Shown: one piece after another, positions 44,074 to 52,554 of the stretch
Position numbering within the stretch: position 1 is the first letter of the stretch
Layout of the letters: the number at the start of each line of letters is the position of its first letter
From: SM1-50 sp964467345
GTDB taxonomy: Archaea > Thermoplasmatota > E2 > DHVEG-1
NCBI GenBank assembly: GCA_964467345.1
Contig: CAYXPY010000003.1
Span: forward strand, 1 to 64,000
DNA length: 64,000 nt
Direction: 5' to 3'
The notes under the pieces: generated by a model
The model's database searches: none
Seen by the model: only the letters and a program-made list of their open reading frames with translations
Told to the model about the DNA's origin: nothing
Position numbers and translations under genes: made by a program

Positions 44074-44538
44074 TTATTTTTTTTTCTTCCCGTATTTTTT
44101 TAATGTAGATGCTACTTTTTTTGTGTTCATTTGCCCATGATATTTTCTATCAATAACAACGAGTGGTCCGAGAGCACAAGCACCAAGGCAACGGACTGTT
44201 TCTAATGTGAATTTTTGATCTGGTGTGGTTTCATCGACACCAATTCCTAATTCATTTTGTATTTCTTGTAAAACCTTTGGTCCACCTCGGACATGACAAG
44301 CAGTCCCACAACACGCAGTCACAACATGTTTTCCGCGTGGTTTGAGGCTAAATGATTTATAAAACGTCGCAAGACTATAGACATCGATGAGCGAGAGGTC
44401 CAGTTTTTCTGAGACATATTTTAAGATTTCACAAGGGAGCCAGCGGTTTTTCGATTGGATGTCTTGGAGAATCGGGATGAGCGCGGATTTTTTATAGTCA
44501 TGTTTTTTAAGAATTCTGTCGATATCTGCTGTCCTCAT
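44074..44538 (-). CDS. nuoE: NuoE/HydC-like [2Fe-2S] subunit
   Basis: A 154-residue thioredoxin-fold subunit. The [2Fe-2S] ligands are C76, C81, C117 and C121 (CxxxxC and CxxxC). The helical start (LIPILQDIQSKNRWLPCEIL) is typical. It is the first gene of the four-gene operon and should dock to the NuoF part of the fusion. An AT-rich promoter region lies in the 44539-44685 gap, shared with the divergent gdhA. Confidence 0.92.
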   Translation of the reverse strand: MRTADIDRILKKHDYKKSALIPILQDIQSKNRWLPCEILKYVSEKLDLSLIDVYSLATFYKSFSLKPRGKHVVTACCGTACHVRGGPKVLQEIQNELGIGVDETTPDQKFTLETVRCLGACALGPLVVIDRKYHGQMNTKKVASTLKKYGKKKK

Positions 44539-44727
44539 GAATGGTGTCCCCCATTTGTTGAATTTTGAATCAGTATCTTATTTTAATACCTTGCGATACT
44601 TTGTAACACACAGTTTGTATCGCTTCTAATTGAAAAATCCTAGTTTTTATTTATTTTTTTTCTAGTAAATACATAGATTTTAATAATGGAGGCTGATACG
44701 GACCACGAGCATTTGGAGGCGTTCCTT

Positions 44728-46065
44728 ATGGATGAAAACGTAAAAGCGTTCATGGAAAAAGTCATGGAAAAAAACCCTGGCGAGAAAGAATTTCATCAAG
44801 CGGTTCAGGAATTTGCAGAAAGCGTCATGCCGTTTATCGAAAAGAACCCGAAATATAAAAAATCGAAAATCCTCGATCGTCTTGTGGAACCTGAGCGAGT
44901 GGTCATGTTTCGTGTCCCCTGGGTCGATGATAAAGGGGAGATACAGGTAAACCGTGGATATCGTGTGGAGTTTAATAGCGCAATCGGACCGTACAAGGGT
45001 GGTCTCCGATTCCATCCCAGTGTCAATCTCAGTATCCTTAAGTTCCTTGGTTTTGAACAGATTTTTAAAAACAGCCTTACTTCGCTGCCAATGGGTGGTG
45101 GAAAAGGTGGTTCTGATTTCAATGCACGAGGAAAATCAGATATGGAGATCATGCGTTTTTGCCAATCATTCATGATGGAGTTATACCGACATATCGGTCC
45201 GAATACCGATGTTCCTGCAGGGGATATTGGTGTTGGTGGCCGGGAAATCGGATACCTCTTTGGTATGTATAAGAAACTTCGAAATGAGTTCACCGGGGTT
45301 CTGACCGGAAAAGGTATCAACTGGGGCGGTAGTTTAATACGCCCGGAGGCGACCGGATATGGTGGTGTCTATTTTGCTTCTGAGATGTTGAAGTTGAAGA
45401 ACGACAGTTTCAAAGGGAAAATCGTGACTCTTTCCGGTTTTGGGAATGTCGCCTGGGGTTGTGCCTTGAAAATCAACGAGCTCGGCGGGAAGGTTGTTAC
45501 CCTCTCAGGTCCTGATGGATACATCTATGACAAGGATGGCATCAAAGGAGAGAAAATCAACTATATGCTTGAGATGCGTGCCTCAAACAACGACCGTGTA
45601 GAGGATTTCGCAAAGAAATTCAATGTTCCATTCCATGCAAACAAAAGACCCTGGGAAGTGAAATGTGATATCGCTATGCCCTGTGCGACACAAAACGAGC
45701 TTGACCTAGACGATGCAAAGACCCTTGCGAAGAACGGTTGTATGCTGGTTGCTGAAGTCTCCAACATGGGCTGCACCTATGATGCTGCGAAATTCGCCAC
45801 AGAGAAAATGATGTATGCACCTGGAAAAGCAGTCAATGCCGGGGGTGTCGCGGTCTCAGGTCTTGAGATGTCGCAGAACAGCATGCGTATGAACTGGACA
45901 GCAGAAGAAGTGGATAAGCATCTTCATCAGATAATGAAGAACATTCATGAAGCCTGCGTGAAATACGGACGAGTCAGTAAAGAGAAAGTCGATTATATCA
46001 AAGGCGCCAATATCGCAGGATTCGTCAAAGTCGCAGACGCGATGCTTGACCAAGGAATCGTGTAA
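44728..46065 (+). CDS. gdhA: Glutamate dehydrogenase, bacterial hexameric NADP type
   Basis: A 445-residue enzyme that interconverts glutamate with 2-oxoglutarate plus ammonia. The active-site segment is SLPMGGGKGGSDFN, with GPYKGGLRFHPSVNLSILKFLGFEQ before it and NIAGFVKVADAMLDQGIV at the end. These stretches are nearly identical to E. coli GdhA, unlike the hyperthermophile archaeal GDH group, so bacterial origin is likely. I chose the ATG at 44728 because GGAGG precedes it at nine bases and it matches the family start; an in-frame ATG at 44686 would add 14 residues. Divergent from the nuoE operon, so both may respond to nitrogen state. Confidence 0.94.
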   Translation: MDENVKAFMEKVMEKNPGEKEFHQAVQEFAESVMPFIEKNPKYKKSKILDRLVEPERVVMFRVPWVDDKGEIQVNRGYRVEFNSAIGPYKGGLRFHPSVNLSILKFLGFEQIFKNSLTSLPMGGGKGGSDFNARGKSDMEIMRFCQSFMMELYRHIGPNTDVPAGDIGVGGREIGYLFGMYKKLRNEFTGVLTGKGINWGGSLIRPEATGYGGVYFASEMLKLKNDSFKGKIVTLSGFGNVAWGCALKINELGGKVVTLSGPDGYIYDKDGIKGEKINYMLEMRASNNDRVEDFAKKFNVPFHANKRPWEVKCDIAMPCATQNELDLDDAKTLAKNGCMLVAEVSNMGCTYDAAKFATEKMMYAPGKAVNAGGVAVSGLEMSQNSMRMNWTAEEVDKHLHQIMKNIHEACVKYGRVSKEKVDYIKGANIAGFVKVADAMLDQGIV

Positions 46066-46220
46066 ATACACACGATTTTTTCTTTTTTCTTATTTTTATT
46101 TGACTCCATCTACCGTACACATTTTGTTGACTGTCGATAAAAAGGAATGAATTACAGAGATTGAAGGAAAAAAGTATCTTGTTTTTTTCTAGGAGATTTC
46201 GTGGTTTACTTATGCAGATA

Positions 46221-46250
46221 TTGATGGGGCACTTGACAGCCGTCCATCAA
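46221..46250. other. Bulged hairpin in the gdhA–asparaginase gap
   Basis: TTGATGG pairs with CCATCAA and an inner GGC with GCC, with a two-base bulge and an eight-base loop. On the plus strand it is followed by a run of A. It lies between two convergent genes. The T-run on the minus strand comes before the stem, so it is not a classical terminator in either direction. Confidence 0.45.
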
Positions 46251-46265
46251 AAAAAAACCCGATGA

Positions 46266-46754
46266 TTATTTTATGTGTTCAAATAATCCGACTTCTTTAT
46301 TTTTTCTGACGTTATCCCATGGGAAATACTTCCCATTCATCGAGATGTAAACCCCATGTGGGAGGGTTTTGAGAAATGCCAGTGCACTGCCTAAATTAAA
46401 AAGACCATCAGAGCTTCCAAACGCATACGGAATCATCGCACCGGTCAAGATAATTGTTTTATCAGTGATATGTTGACCGAGGAGTTTTGCGGTCTCAACC
46501 ATCGTATCCGTCCCATGGGTTATCAGGATCTTATCCTGCGTTGAGGCTTGACATTCCTTTAAAATTTTTTTTCTATCCGCAGTAGTCATACTAAGGCTAT
46601 CAATCATCATTATCTTTTTTATCTGTGTATGTATCCTTGAGCGACCGAGTCTTAACATCTCTGGGACATGTGTTCCTTTAAAATATAATTGTCCATTCAA
46701 CGGGTCATATTCCTTATCGAATGTTCCACCAGTGACAATGATTTTTATCGTCAT
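46266..46754 (-). CDS. One-domain asparaginase-like protein
   Basis: A 162-residue protein corresponding to the N-terminal domain of type I/II asparaginase only. The catalytic threonine motif IIVTGGTFDKEY opens the protein, and the second active-site motif LITHGTDTMVETAKLL and TGAMIP follow. The C-terminal domain that completes the usual dimer site is missing, and the stop codon is clean. Short stand-alone members like this are known, so it is probably not a pseudogene. Whether it releases ammonia from asparagine is uncertain. Nearby ammonia-handling genes fit that role. Confidence 0.78.
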   Translation of the reverse strand: MTIKIIVTGGTFDKEYDPLNGQLYFKGTHVPEMLRLGRSRIHTQIKKIMMIDSLSMTTADRKKILKECQASTQDKILITHGTDTMVETAKLLGQHITDKTIILTGAMIPYAFGSSDGLFNLGSALAFLKTLPHGVYISMNGKYFPWDNVRKNKEVGLFEHIK

Positions 46755-47144
46755 ACAGATTCACCCATTTACGTTCCTATGCCCTTAATGAATAGTTCAT
46801 GTCTCTTCTGTTAAGCGCGACCTGCAAGCTGTTTACGTATAATAAAATTTTGGGTTAGTCTTAGCAGGGTATTGCCCAATTAGAACCCAAAAAAAAAATT
46901 ACTCATAGATACGTGTACTGAACAAGAACAATAATCTTCCAACAATAGCAGGTTGATGTTCTTTCGCTTCAATAATCCTTATCTGAATCCATTAATCGGC
47001 GAATTTTAAAGCATCGCTTGAATAAAAGATTTGTGAATACTACCCTTTGCAATTTTTTATGGTTTCGTTACTTTCATAAGGACAAAAAATTCTAATAGTG
47101 TTAGCTGTTTGATTGTAAGAAAAATATCCCATTGACGGAATGAC
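46755..47144. other. 390-base gap with a hairpin and no clear gene
   Basis: An inverted repeat (TTTTGGGTT at 46848-46856 and AACCCAAAA at 46884-46892, with an inner GGG/CCC) is followed by an A-run. A 30-codon stop-free minus-strand stretch (46899-46991) ends in TAA but has no start codon and may be a decayed gene end. No promoter or gene is obvious otherwise; the last 50 bases must hold the promoter of the 47145 gene. Confidence 0.4.
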
Positions 47145-50100
47145 ATGAAAGCAGAAGAAGCAGTGTTTCACAGCTCTAAAATTCAGGACGATTTTGAGGG
47201 AACGTATGATCTTGGAACTCAAATCTATCACGCCCTCATGCCCTTTCGAGTTAAGGAGATTCTTATTGTTTCTAGTTTATATGATGCGTTTACCATCGAG
47301 GAAGAAGGATTGATTGCTGAACTGGTCATTGGGCAGTATCAGCATCTTCTTCTGAGTCAACCCCCACGGGTAACCCGGGTTTTTTCAGGCGAGAAAGCAA
47401 TACAGAAAATCAAGGACCACCGATATGACTTGATTATCACCATGGCAAAAAACATTGGCATGGACCCGTTCGATTTTGGTAAAGAAATTAAGAAACTTCA
47501 CCCTGAGATTCCCATCGTACTTCTTGCGACGGACCGAGCCGACATCAACCAGTTCCAGGACCGCGAGGATGTCAAAGAGGGAGTTGATAAGGTATTTGCC
47601 TGGACCGGGGACCCAACACTTTTTCTTGCTATAATAAAATACGTAGAAGATAGCATGAATGTTCGATACGACACCGTCAACGGGAACGTTCGTGTTATCA
47701 TCATGGTTGAGGATTCGATTTACCATTACTCCATGTTTCTTCCGATGTTATACACAGAAGTCGTCCAACAGACGAGACGATCCCTTTCCGAAGATTTAAA
47801 CGAGATGCAACGACAACTCAGACGCAGGGCACGACCCAAGATTCTCCTTGCGGAGACATTCGAAGAGGCGATGTATTATTATAAAAAATACAAGGAGTAT
47901 GTTCTTGGGATACTCTCCGATGTTGCCTTTAAAAAGGAGGGGAACGTGAATTTAACAGCAGGATTCGAGTTCGTCCGTTCAATACGACAGGATTCTGCTC
48001 ATCTGCCGGTCATGATGCAGTCTACCGATCTGTCGAACAGGGAGAAAGCAGATGCCTTAGATGCATATTTTCTTCATAAGAAATCACCGACACTCGTCAT
48101 AGACTTTCAACATTTTCTCGTTAATCATCTCGGTTTTGGGGATTTTGTGTTCTTATTACCAAAAGAACAAAAACAACAAAAAAAGAAGGTTTTTCAATCA
48201 AGGTATGAGGAATCACACGTTCAAACCACGGAGATAGCACGTGCTTCAAACATGAGAGAGTTCGAAGAGGCACTCCAGATGATTCCAATGGAATCAATAC
48301 TGTTTCATTCACAACGTAACCATTTCTCAAATTGGCTTATGGCCCGTTGTGAGTTTGATTTAGCAAAGGAATTACGTCCAAGGAAAGTCTCCGATTTTTC
48401 CAATCTTGATGAAGTAAGACAGTATCTTATTTCAGTTTTTAACCAAGCTCGGAAGAGCAAACAACGAGGCATTATCACTGATTTCGATGAACAGAAATTC
48501 GAATTCGATTCTTCCTTTACACGCTTGCGTGGTGATTCACTAGGCGGAAAGGGTCGAGGGCTTGCGTTCATGCGGGCATTACTTGCCCATTATAAACTTG
48601 AAGACAAATACAAAAACATTATGATAAAAGTTCCCAATACAGTAGTAATCGGTACTCTTGAATTCGACCGTTTTGTCTCTGATCATAACCTCCATCGCTT
48701 TTTTAAAAATGAAGAACTATCAGATTCTGAAATATCCCATGCATTCCTCGAATGTGATATCTGTGGGGAGTTAAAACGAAAACTACAAGTGATTCTGCAG
48801 CATTTTAGAACACCTCTTGCGGTACGATCATCAAGTTTACTTGAGGATTACCAGAATCACCCGTTTGCTGGGATGTACTCGACGTATCTTTTACCAAACA
48901 ATCATGAAGATGACGAGGAGCGGTTAAACCAGCTTTGCCAAGCCATCAAACTTGTCTATGCATCTGTATTTTTTAAAGAACCAAAGGCCTACGCTGAGTC
49001 ACTTTCATTAAAAATCGAAGAAGAAAAAATGGCAGTCATCATCCAAGAACTTTTAGGAACGGAATTTAGTGGCAGGTTTTACCCGACATTTTCAGGTGTC
49101 GCAAAATCCTATAATTTCTATCCAATCGCGCATCAAACTCCGGAGGAGGGGATTGTAAACATTGCAGCAGGATTAGGAAAAGCAGTGGTTGGCGGAGAAA
49201 AGGTCTTCCGATTCTGCCCAAGTTACCCAGAGATAAATCCGGATTTCTCCTCACCAGAGTTAGTCTTGGAACATACACAACGAGAGTTGTATGTGTTAAA
49301 CACACATAATAGGGATTTTCATCTTTCAGAGCCTGATGATAACCACTTACTCAAACTGACGACCACTGACATAAGAAATGATGGTTCCCTTGATCTCATC
49401 GCCAGCAGTTATGACCGAAACGATGGTATAATCCGTGATGGACTCTCTGAGACCGGGGTTCCTTTGATCACTTTTGCAGGGATACTGAAATATGATGTAT
49501 TCCCTCTCGCACCCCTCCTTAAAGACTTGCTCTTTATCGGTCAGAAAGGAATGGGCTGCCCTGTTGAATTCGAATTCGCAGTAAACATCGACCCTCAGAA
49601 CCGTACGCCCCCGACCTTTGCTATTCTTCAGATCCGGCCGTTCGTTGTCTCCACAGAACAACTTGATATCGGATGGGACGATAAGACAGAAAAAAAACAA
49701 ATCTTCATCCGTTCCAACCGAGCATTAGGAAATGGATTGATTCATACCATCCAAGATATCGTCTATGTTCCCTCAGATCGTTTTGATTCCTCAAAGACCA
49801 TCGAAATCGCTGAAGAAATCGGTCAAATCAACAAAACATTGCTTGCATCCGCATCTCCGTACATTCTCATGGGACCAGGGCGATGGGGGACCCAGGACCG
49901 ATGGCTTGGAATTCCTGTTCGCTGGGGACAAATCTCAGGCGCACGAGTGATCATTGAAACCGCTCTTGAAAACTTCAACATCAAACCATCCCAAGGCACA
50001 CATTTCTTCCAGAACATGATCAGCCACGGAATTGGATATATTGACATCCCCTTGCACTCAGACTGCTGCTTTATCGATTGCGACTGGTTAGAAAGCCAAC

Positions 50101-50213
50101 AGGTCATAAAGAAATTGAAATATGTCGACCATGTACATCTCTCTGCACCCCTGCATGTCAAACTAAATGGTCGTTCTGGTCATGCGATTATCTTAAAACC
50201 AGGAAAAACCTAA
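47145..50213 (+). CDS. Double receiver-domain protein fused to a PEP-synthase-like ATP-grasp domain
   Basis: A 1,022-residue cytoplasmic protein. Two receiver-like (REC) domains come first (about 35-185 and 185-345); the first has lost the usual phosphate-acceptor context (DLIITM), the second keeps a candidate Asp in GILSDVAF. The PEP/pyruvate-binding ATP-grasp domain of PPDK/PEP synthase begins near residue 465 (SLGGKGRGLAFM), with AVRSSSLLEDYQNHPFAGMYST near 560 and the closing AILQIRPF near 825. A C-terminal region of about 190 residues is not recognised. The phospho-histidine and PEP-barrel domains of true PEP synthase are absent, so a signalling or regulatory phosphotransfer role is likely. 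Confidence 0.8.
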   Translation: MKAEEAVFHSSKIQDDFEGTYDLGTQIYHALMPFRVKEILIVSSLYDAFTIEEEGLIAELVIGQYQHLLLSQPPRVTRVFSGEKAIQKIKDHRYDLIITMAKNIGMDPFDFGKEIKKLHPEIPIVLLATDRADINQFQDREDVKEGVDKVFAWTGDPTLFLAIIKYVEDSMNVRYDTVNGNVRVIIMVEDSIYHYSMFLPMLYTEVVQQTRRSLSEDLNEMQRQLRRRARPKILLAETFEEAMYYYKKYKEYVLGILSDVAFKKEGNVNLTAGFEFVRSIRQDSAHLPVMMQSTDLSNREKADALDAYFLHKKSPTLVIDFQHFLVNHLGFGDFVFLLPKEQKQQKKKVFQSRYEESHVQTTEIARASNMREFEEALQMIPMESILFHSQRNHFSNWLMARCEFDLAKELRPRKVSDFSNLDEVRQYLISVFNQARKSKQRGIITDFDEQKFEFDSSFTRLRGDSLGGKGRGLAFMRALLAHYKLEDKYKNIMIKVPNTVVIGTLEFDRFVSDHNLHRFFKNEELSDSEISHAFLECDICGELKRKLQVILQHFRTPLAVRSSSLLEDYQNHPFAGMYSTYLLPNNHEDDEERLNQLCQAIKLVYASVFFKEPKAYAESLSLKIEEEKMAVIIQELLGTEFSGRFYPTFSGVAKSYNFYPIAHQTPEEGIVNIAAGLGKAVVGGEKVFRFCPSYPEINPDFSSPELVLEHTQRELYVLNTHNRDFHLSEPDDNHLLKLTTTDIRNDGSLDLIASSYDRNDGIIRDGLSETGVPLITFAGILKYDVFPLAPLLKDLLFIGQKGMGCPVEFEFAVNIDPQNRTPPTFAILQIRPFVVSTEQLDIGWDDKTEKKQIFIRSNRALGNGLIHTIQDIVYVPSDRFDSSKTIEIAEEIGQINKTLLASASPYILMGPGRWGTQDRWLGIPVRWGQISGARVIIETALENFNIKPSQGTHFFQNMISHGIGYIDIPLHSDCCFIDCDWLESQQVIKKLKYVDHVHLSAPLHVKLNGRSGHAIILKPGKT

Positions 50214-50341
50214 AAAACATTTTATTGCAGCAAACCAAAGAAAAACCCATAAAAAATCTAGGCAATGATACTATGTATCAGAAACTTTTAAAGATGTGAA
50301 CAAAATACCAGGTAACAGGATTTATTCTTTGATGTGTTTGT

Positions 50342-51163
50342 ATGTATGAAATTGTCGAAAAAAAACGATTATCAGAAGCAGTAACACTCATGAAAATCAA
50401 AGCTCCGTTAGTCGCCAAAAAGGCCTTACCGGGTCAATTCATTATTTTGCGTATCGATGAAAAAGGGGAGCGGATTCCTTTGACGATCGCGGATTCTGAT
50501 CCTACAGATGGATCTGTCACCATTATCTTTCTTGAGGTGGGTAAAACCACTAAACAATTGGGTGCTTTACAGGTCGGTGATTCAATCCAAAACTTCGCAG
50601 GTCCTCTAGGAATGCCATCGGAGATAAAGAAATACGGAACCGTCGTTTGCGTAGGTGGCGGGGTTGGTATTGCACCGTTATACCCCATCGTCAAAGCATT
50701 AAAAAAAGTAGGGAACCGAGTGATAACCATCCTTGGTGCGAAAACAGAAAATCTCTTGCTCTTAGAAAAAGAAATCCATGAGTTTTCAGACGAATTCTAT
50801 ATAGCGACTGATGATGGGTCAAAAGGTCATAAAGGATTTGTCAGCGACGTCCTGCAGCAAATAATCGACAAACACAAGGTAGATATGGTTATGGCGATCG
50901 GACCAATTATTATGATGAAGGTGGTTTCAGACCTCACAAAGAGATACAATATCAAAACCCTGGTGAGTTTAAACCCAATCATGATTGATGGGACCGGAAT
51001 GTGCGGTGGATGTCGGGTGTCTGTTAATGGCAAAACCAAGTTTGCCTGTGTCGACGGCCCAGAGTTTGATGGCCACAAGGTTGATTTCAAGAATTTAATG
51101 ATTCGAAACCGCCGTTTCACTCATTCGGAAGGAGAGGCCTGTAGGTTAGCTGATGTCAAATGA
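50342..51163 (+). CDS. nfnA: NfnA: FAD/[2Fe-2S] subunit of NADH-dependent ferredoxin:NADP oxidoreductase
   Basis: A 273-residue ferredoxin-NADP reductase-fold protein. FAD-binding RIPLTIADSD (44-53) and the NAD loop VCVGGGVGIAPLYP (102-115) are present. A C-terminal [2Fe-2S] site uses C221, C224 and C236, with an aspartate just before (DGTGMCGGC) as in NfnA of Thermotoga. With NfnB it couples the reduction of NADP by NADH and by reduced ferredoxin through flavin-based bifurcation. The related name is sulfide dehydrogenase subunit B. Its stop codon overlaps the NfnB start by four bases. Confidence 0.92.
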   Translation: MYEIVEKKRLSEAVTLMKIKAPLVAKKALPGQFIILRIDEKGERIPLTIADSDPTDGSVTIIFLEVGKTTKQLGALQVGDSIQNFAGPLGMPSEIKKYGTVVCVGGGVGIAPLYPIVKALKKVGNRVITILGAKTENLLLLEKEIHEFSDEFYIATDDGSKGHKGFVSDVLQQIIDKHKVDMVMAIGPIIMMKVVSDLTKRYNIKTLVSLNPIMIDGTGMCGGCRVSVNGKTKFACVDGPEFDGHKVDFKNLMIRNRRFTHSEGEACRLADVK

Positions 51164-52545
51164 CGATTCGAAGAACAAAACCAGAGATGCCCGAGCAGTC
51201 ACCTCGGGAACGCATCAAAAATTTTAAGGAAGTACCATTTGGGTATGGGAAACAGATAGCGATCCTTGAAGCAAATCGTTGTCTTCAGTGTAAAAATAAA
51301 CCATGCATGAAAGGATGTCCCGTGGAGATCGATATCCCTGGTTTTGTCGCATGTATCGCACAAGGCGATTTTGATAAAGCCGCGGAAATCATCAAAGCAA
51401 AAAATAATCTGCCTGCGATATCAGGCCGTGTTTGCCCCTATGAGAAGCAATGTGAAGGAGAATGCACGTTAAAAAAACTCGGGGAACCACTTGGTATCGG
51501 CCGCTTAGAACGATTCATCGCTGATTATGAACTGCAGAAAGGGAAAAAACCTCCAAAAAAACCAGAACCAACTGGAAAACATATCGCTGTTGTTGGCTCA
51601 GGCCCCGCAGGTTTAACATGTGCTGGTGATCTTGCTCGGATGGGACATGCAGTCACCGTTTTTGAGGCTCTCCACGACCCTGGAGGGGTATTGATGTATG
51701 GGATTCCTGAGTTCCGTCTCCCGAAAGCCATTGTCAAAGCTGAGGTGGAGTACATCAAAAGCCTAGGTGTTAAAATAAGCTACGATGTTGTGGTAGGAAA
51801 AACTATTACAGTTCAAGAGTTGATAGATAAATACGATGCTGTTTTTATTGGCACAGGTGCTGGTCTTCCAACCTGGTTAAACATCCCAGGGGAGAACCTC
51901 GATGGGGTTTATTCCGCAAATGAGTTTCTCACTAGGGTCAATATGATGAAAGCATACCGATTTCCTGAATATGATACTCCAGTGAAGATTGGGAAAAACG
52001 TCGTAACATTCGGTGCAGGCAATGTCGCAATGGACTGTGCACGAACCGCACTTCGACTTGGTGCTGAGAAATCATTTATCATGTATCGAAGGACTCAGGC
52101 TGAAATGCCTGCTCGTGAAGAAGAAATCGAACATGCAAGGCAGGAGGGAGTTATCTTCAAATTGTTGACAGCGCCAATACGGTTTATTGGAGATGAGAAT
52201 GGGATTCTCAGGGAAGTTGAATATCTGAAAATGGAATTAGGAGAACCCGATGAGTCTGGGAGGAGACGACCGATTCCTATTCCTGGCTCTGAAGAAAAAA
52301 TGGCTATTGATACGGCCCTTGTCGCAATCGGTCAGAGTCCCAATCCGCTCATCCCACAGACCATGAAGGAGTTGAAAATCGGTAAACATGGAAATATCGT
52401 CACCGATGATGAGGGCAGAACCACAATACCAGGGGTTTTTGCTGGTGGTGATATCGCGACAGGTGCGGCAACCGTTATCCTTGCGATGGGCGCTGGTAAA
52501 CGAGCAGCCAGAGCCATCGATGCGTACCTTAAAAACAAACGATAG
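51160..52545 (+). CDS. nfnB: NfnB: GltD-like FAD/[4Fe-4S] subunit
   Basis: A 461-residue partner of NfnA. The N-terminal cluster region has C41, C44, C49, C53 and C92, C98, C102. The FAD loop VVGSGPAGLTCAGD is near residue 143 and the NADP loop FGAGNVAMDCARTALRLG near 286. It ends with the GDIATGAATVILAMGAGKRAA segment. It houses the bifurcating FAD and NADPH site. It is often annotated as homotetrameric glutamate synthase GltA, but the adjoining NfnA and the lack of GltB here point to Nfn. It is a paralogue of the second half of the 40867-44028 fusion. Confidence 0.92.
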   Translation: MTIRRTKPEMPEQSPRERIKNFKEVPFGYGKQIAILEANRCLQCKNKPCMKGCPVEIDIPGFVACIAQGDFDKAAEIIKAKNNLPAISGRVCPYEKQCEGECTLKKLGEPLGIGRLERFIADYELQKGKKPPKKPEPTGKHIAVVGSGPAGLTCAGDLARMGHAVTVFEALHDPGGVLMYGIPEFRLPKAIVKAEVEYIKSLGVKISYDVVVGKTITVQELIDKYDAVFIGTGAGLPTWLNIPGENLDGVYSANEFLTRVNMMKAYRFPEYDTPVKIGKNVVTFGAGNVAMDCARTALRLGAEKSFIMYRRTQAEMPAREEEIEHARQEGVIFKLLTAPIRFIGDENGILREVEYLKMELGEPDESGRRRPIPIPGSEEKMAIDTALVAIGQSPNPLIPQTMKELKIGKHGNIVTDDEGRTTIPGVFAGGDIATGAATVILAMGAGKRAARAIDAYLKNKR

Positions 52546-52554
52546 AACGTTTCT

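Noticed and set aside
46266..46754. Calling the short asparaginase a pseudogene
   Set aside because: The frame is intact, both active-site motifs are kept, and one-domain members of the family are known.
46899..46991. A stop-free 30-codon minus-strand fragment ending in TAA
   Set aside because: There is no start codon in the frame and no recognisable domain; at best it is a decayed gene end, too short to annotate as a pseudogene.
47040..47231. A 63-codon minus-strand frame overlapping the start of the receiver-domain protein
   Set aside because: It overlaps the conserved N-terminus of the 47145 gene, has no ribosome binding site and shows no domain.
51160..52545. Annotation as glutamate synthase GltA
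   Set aside because: The gene overlaps nfnA and has no GltB partner next to it, so NfnB is the better name; the real GltB-like protein is in the 38.6-44.5 kb operon.
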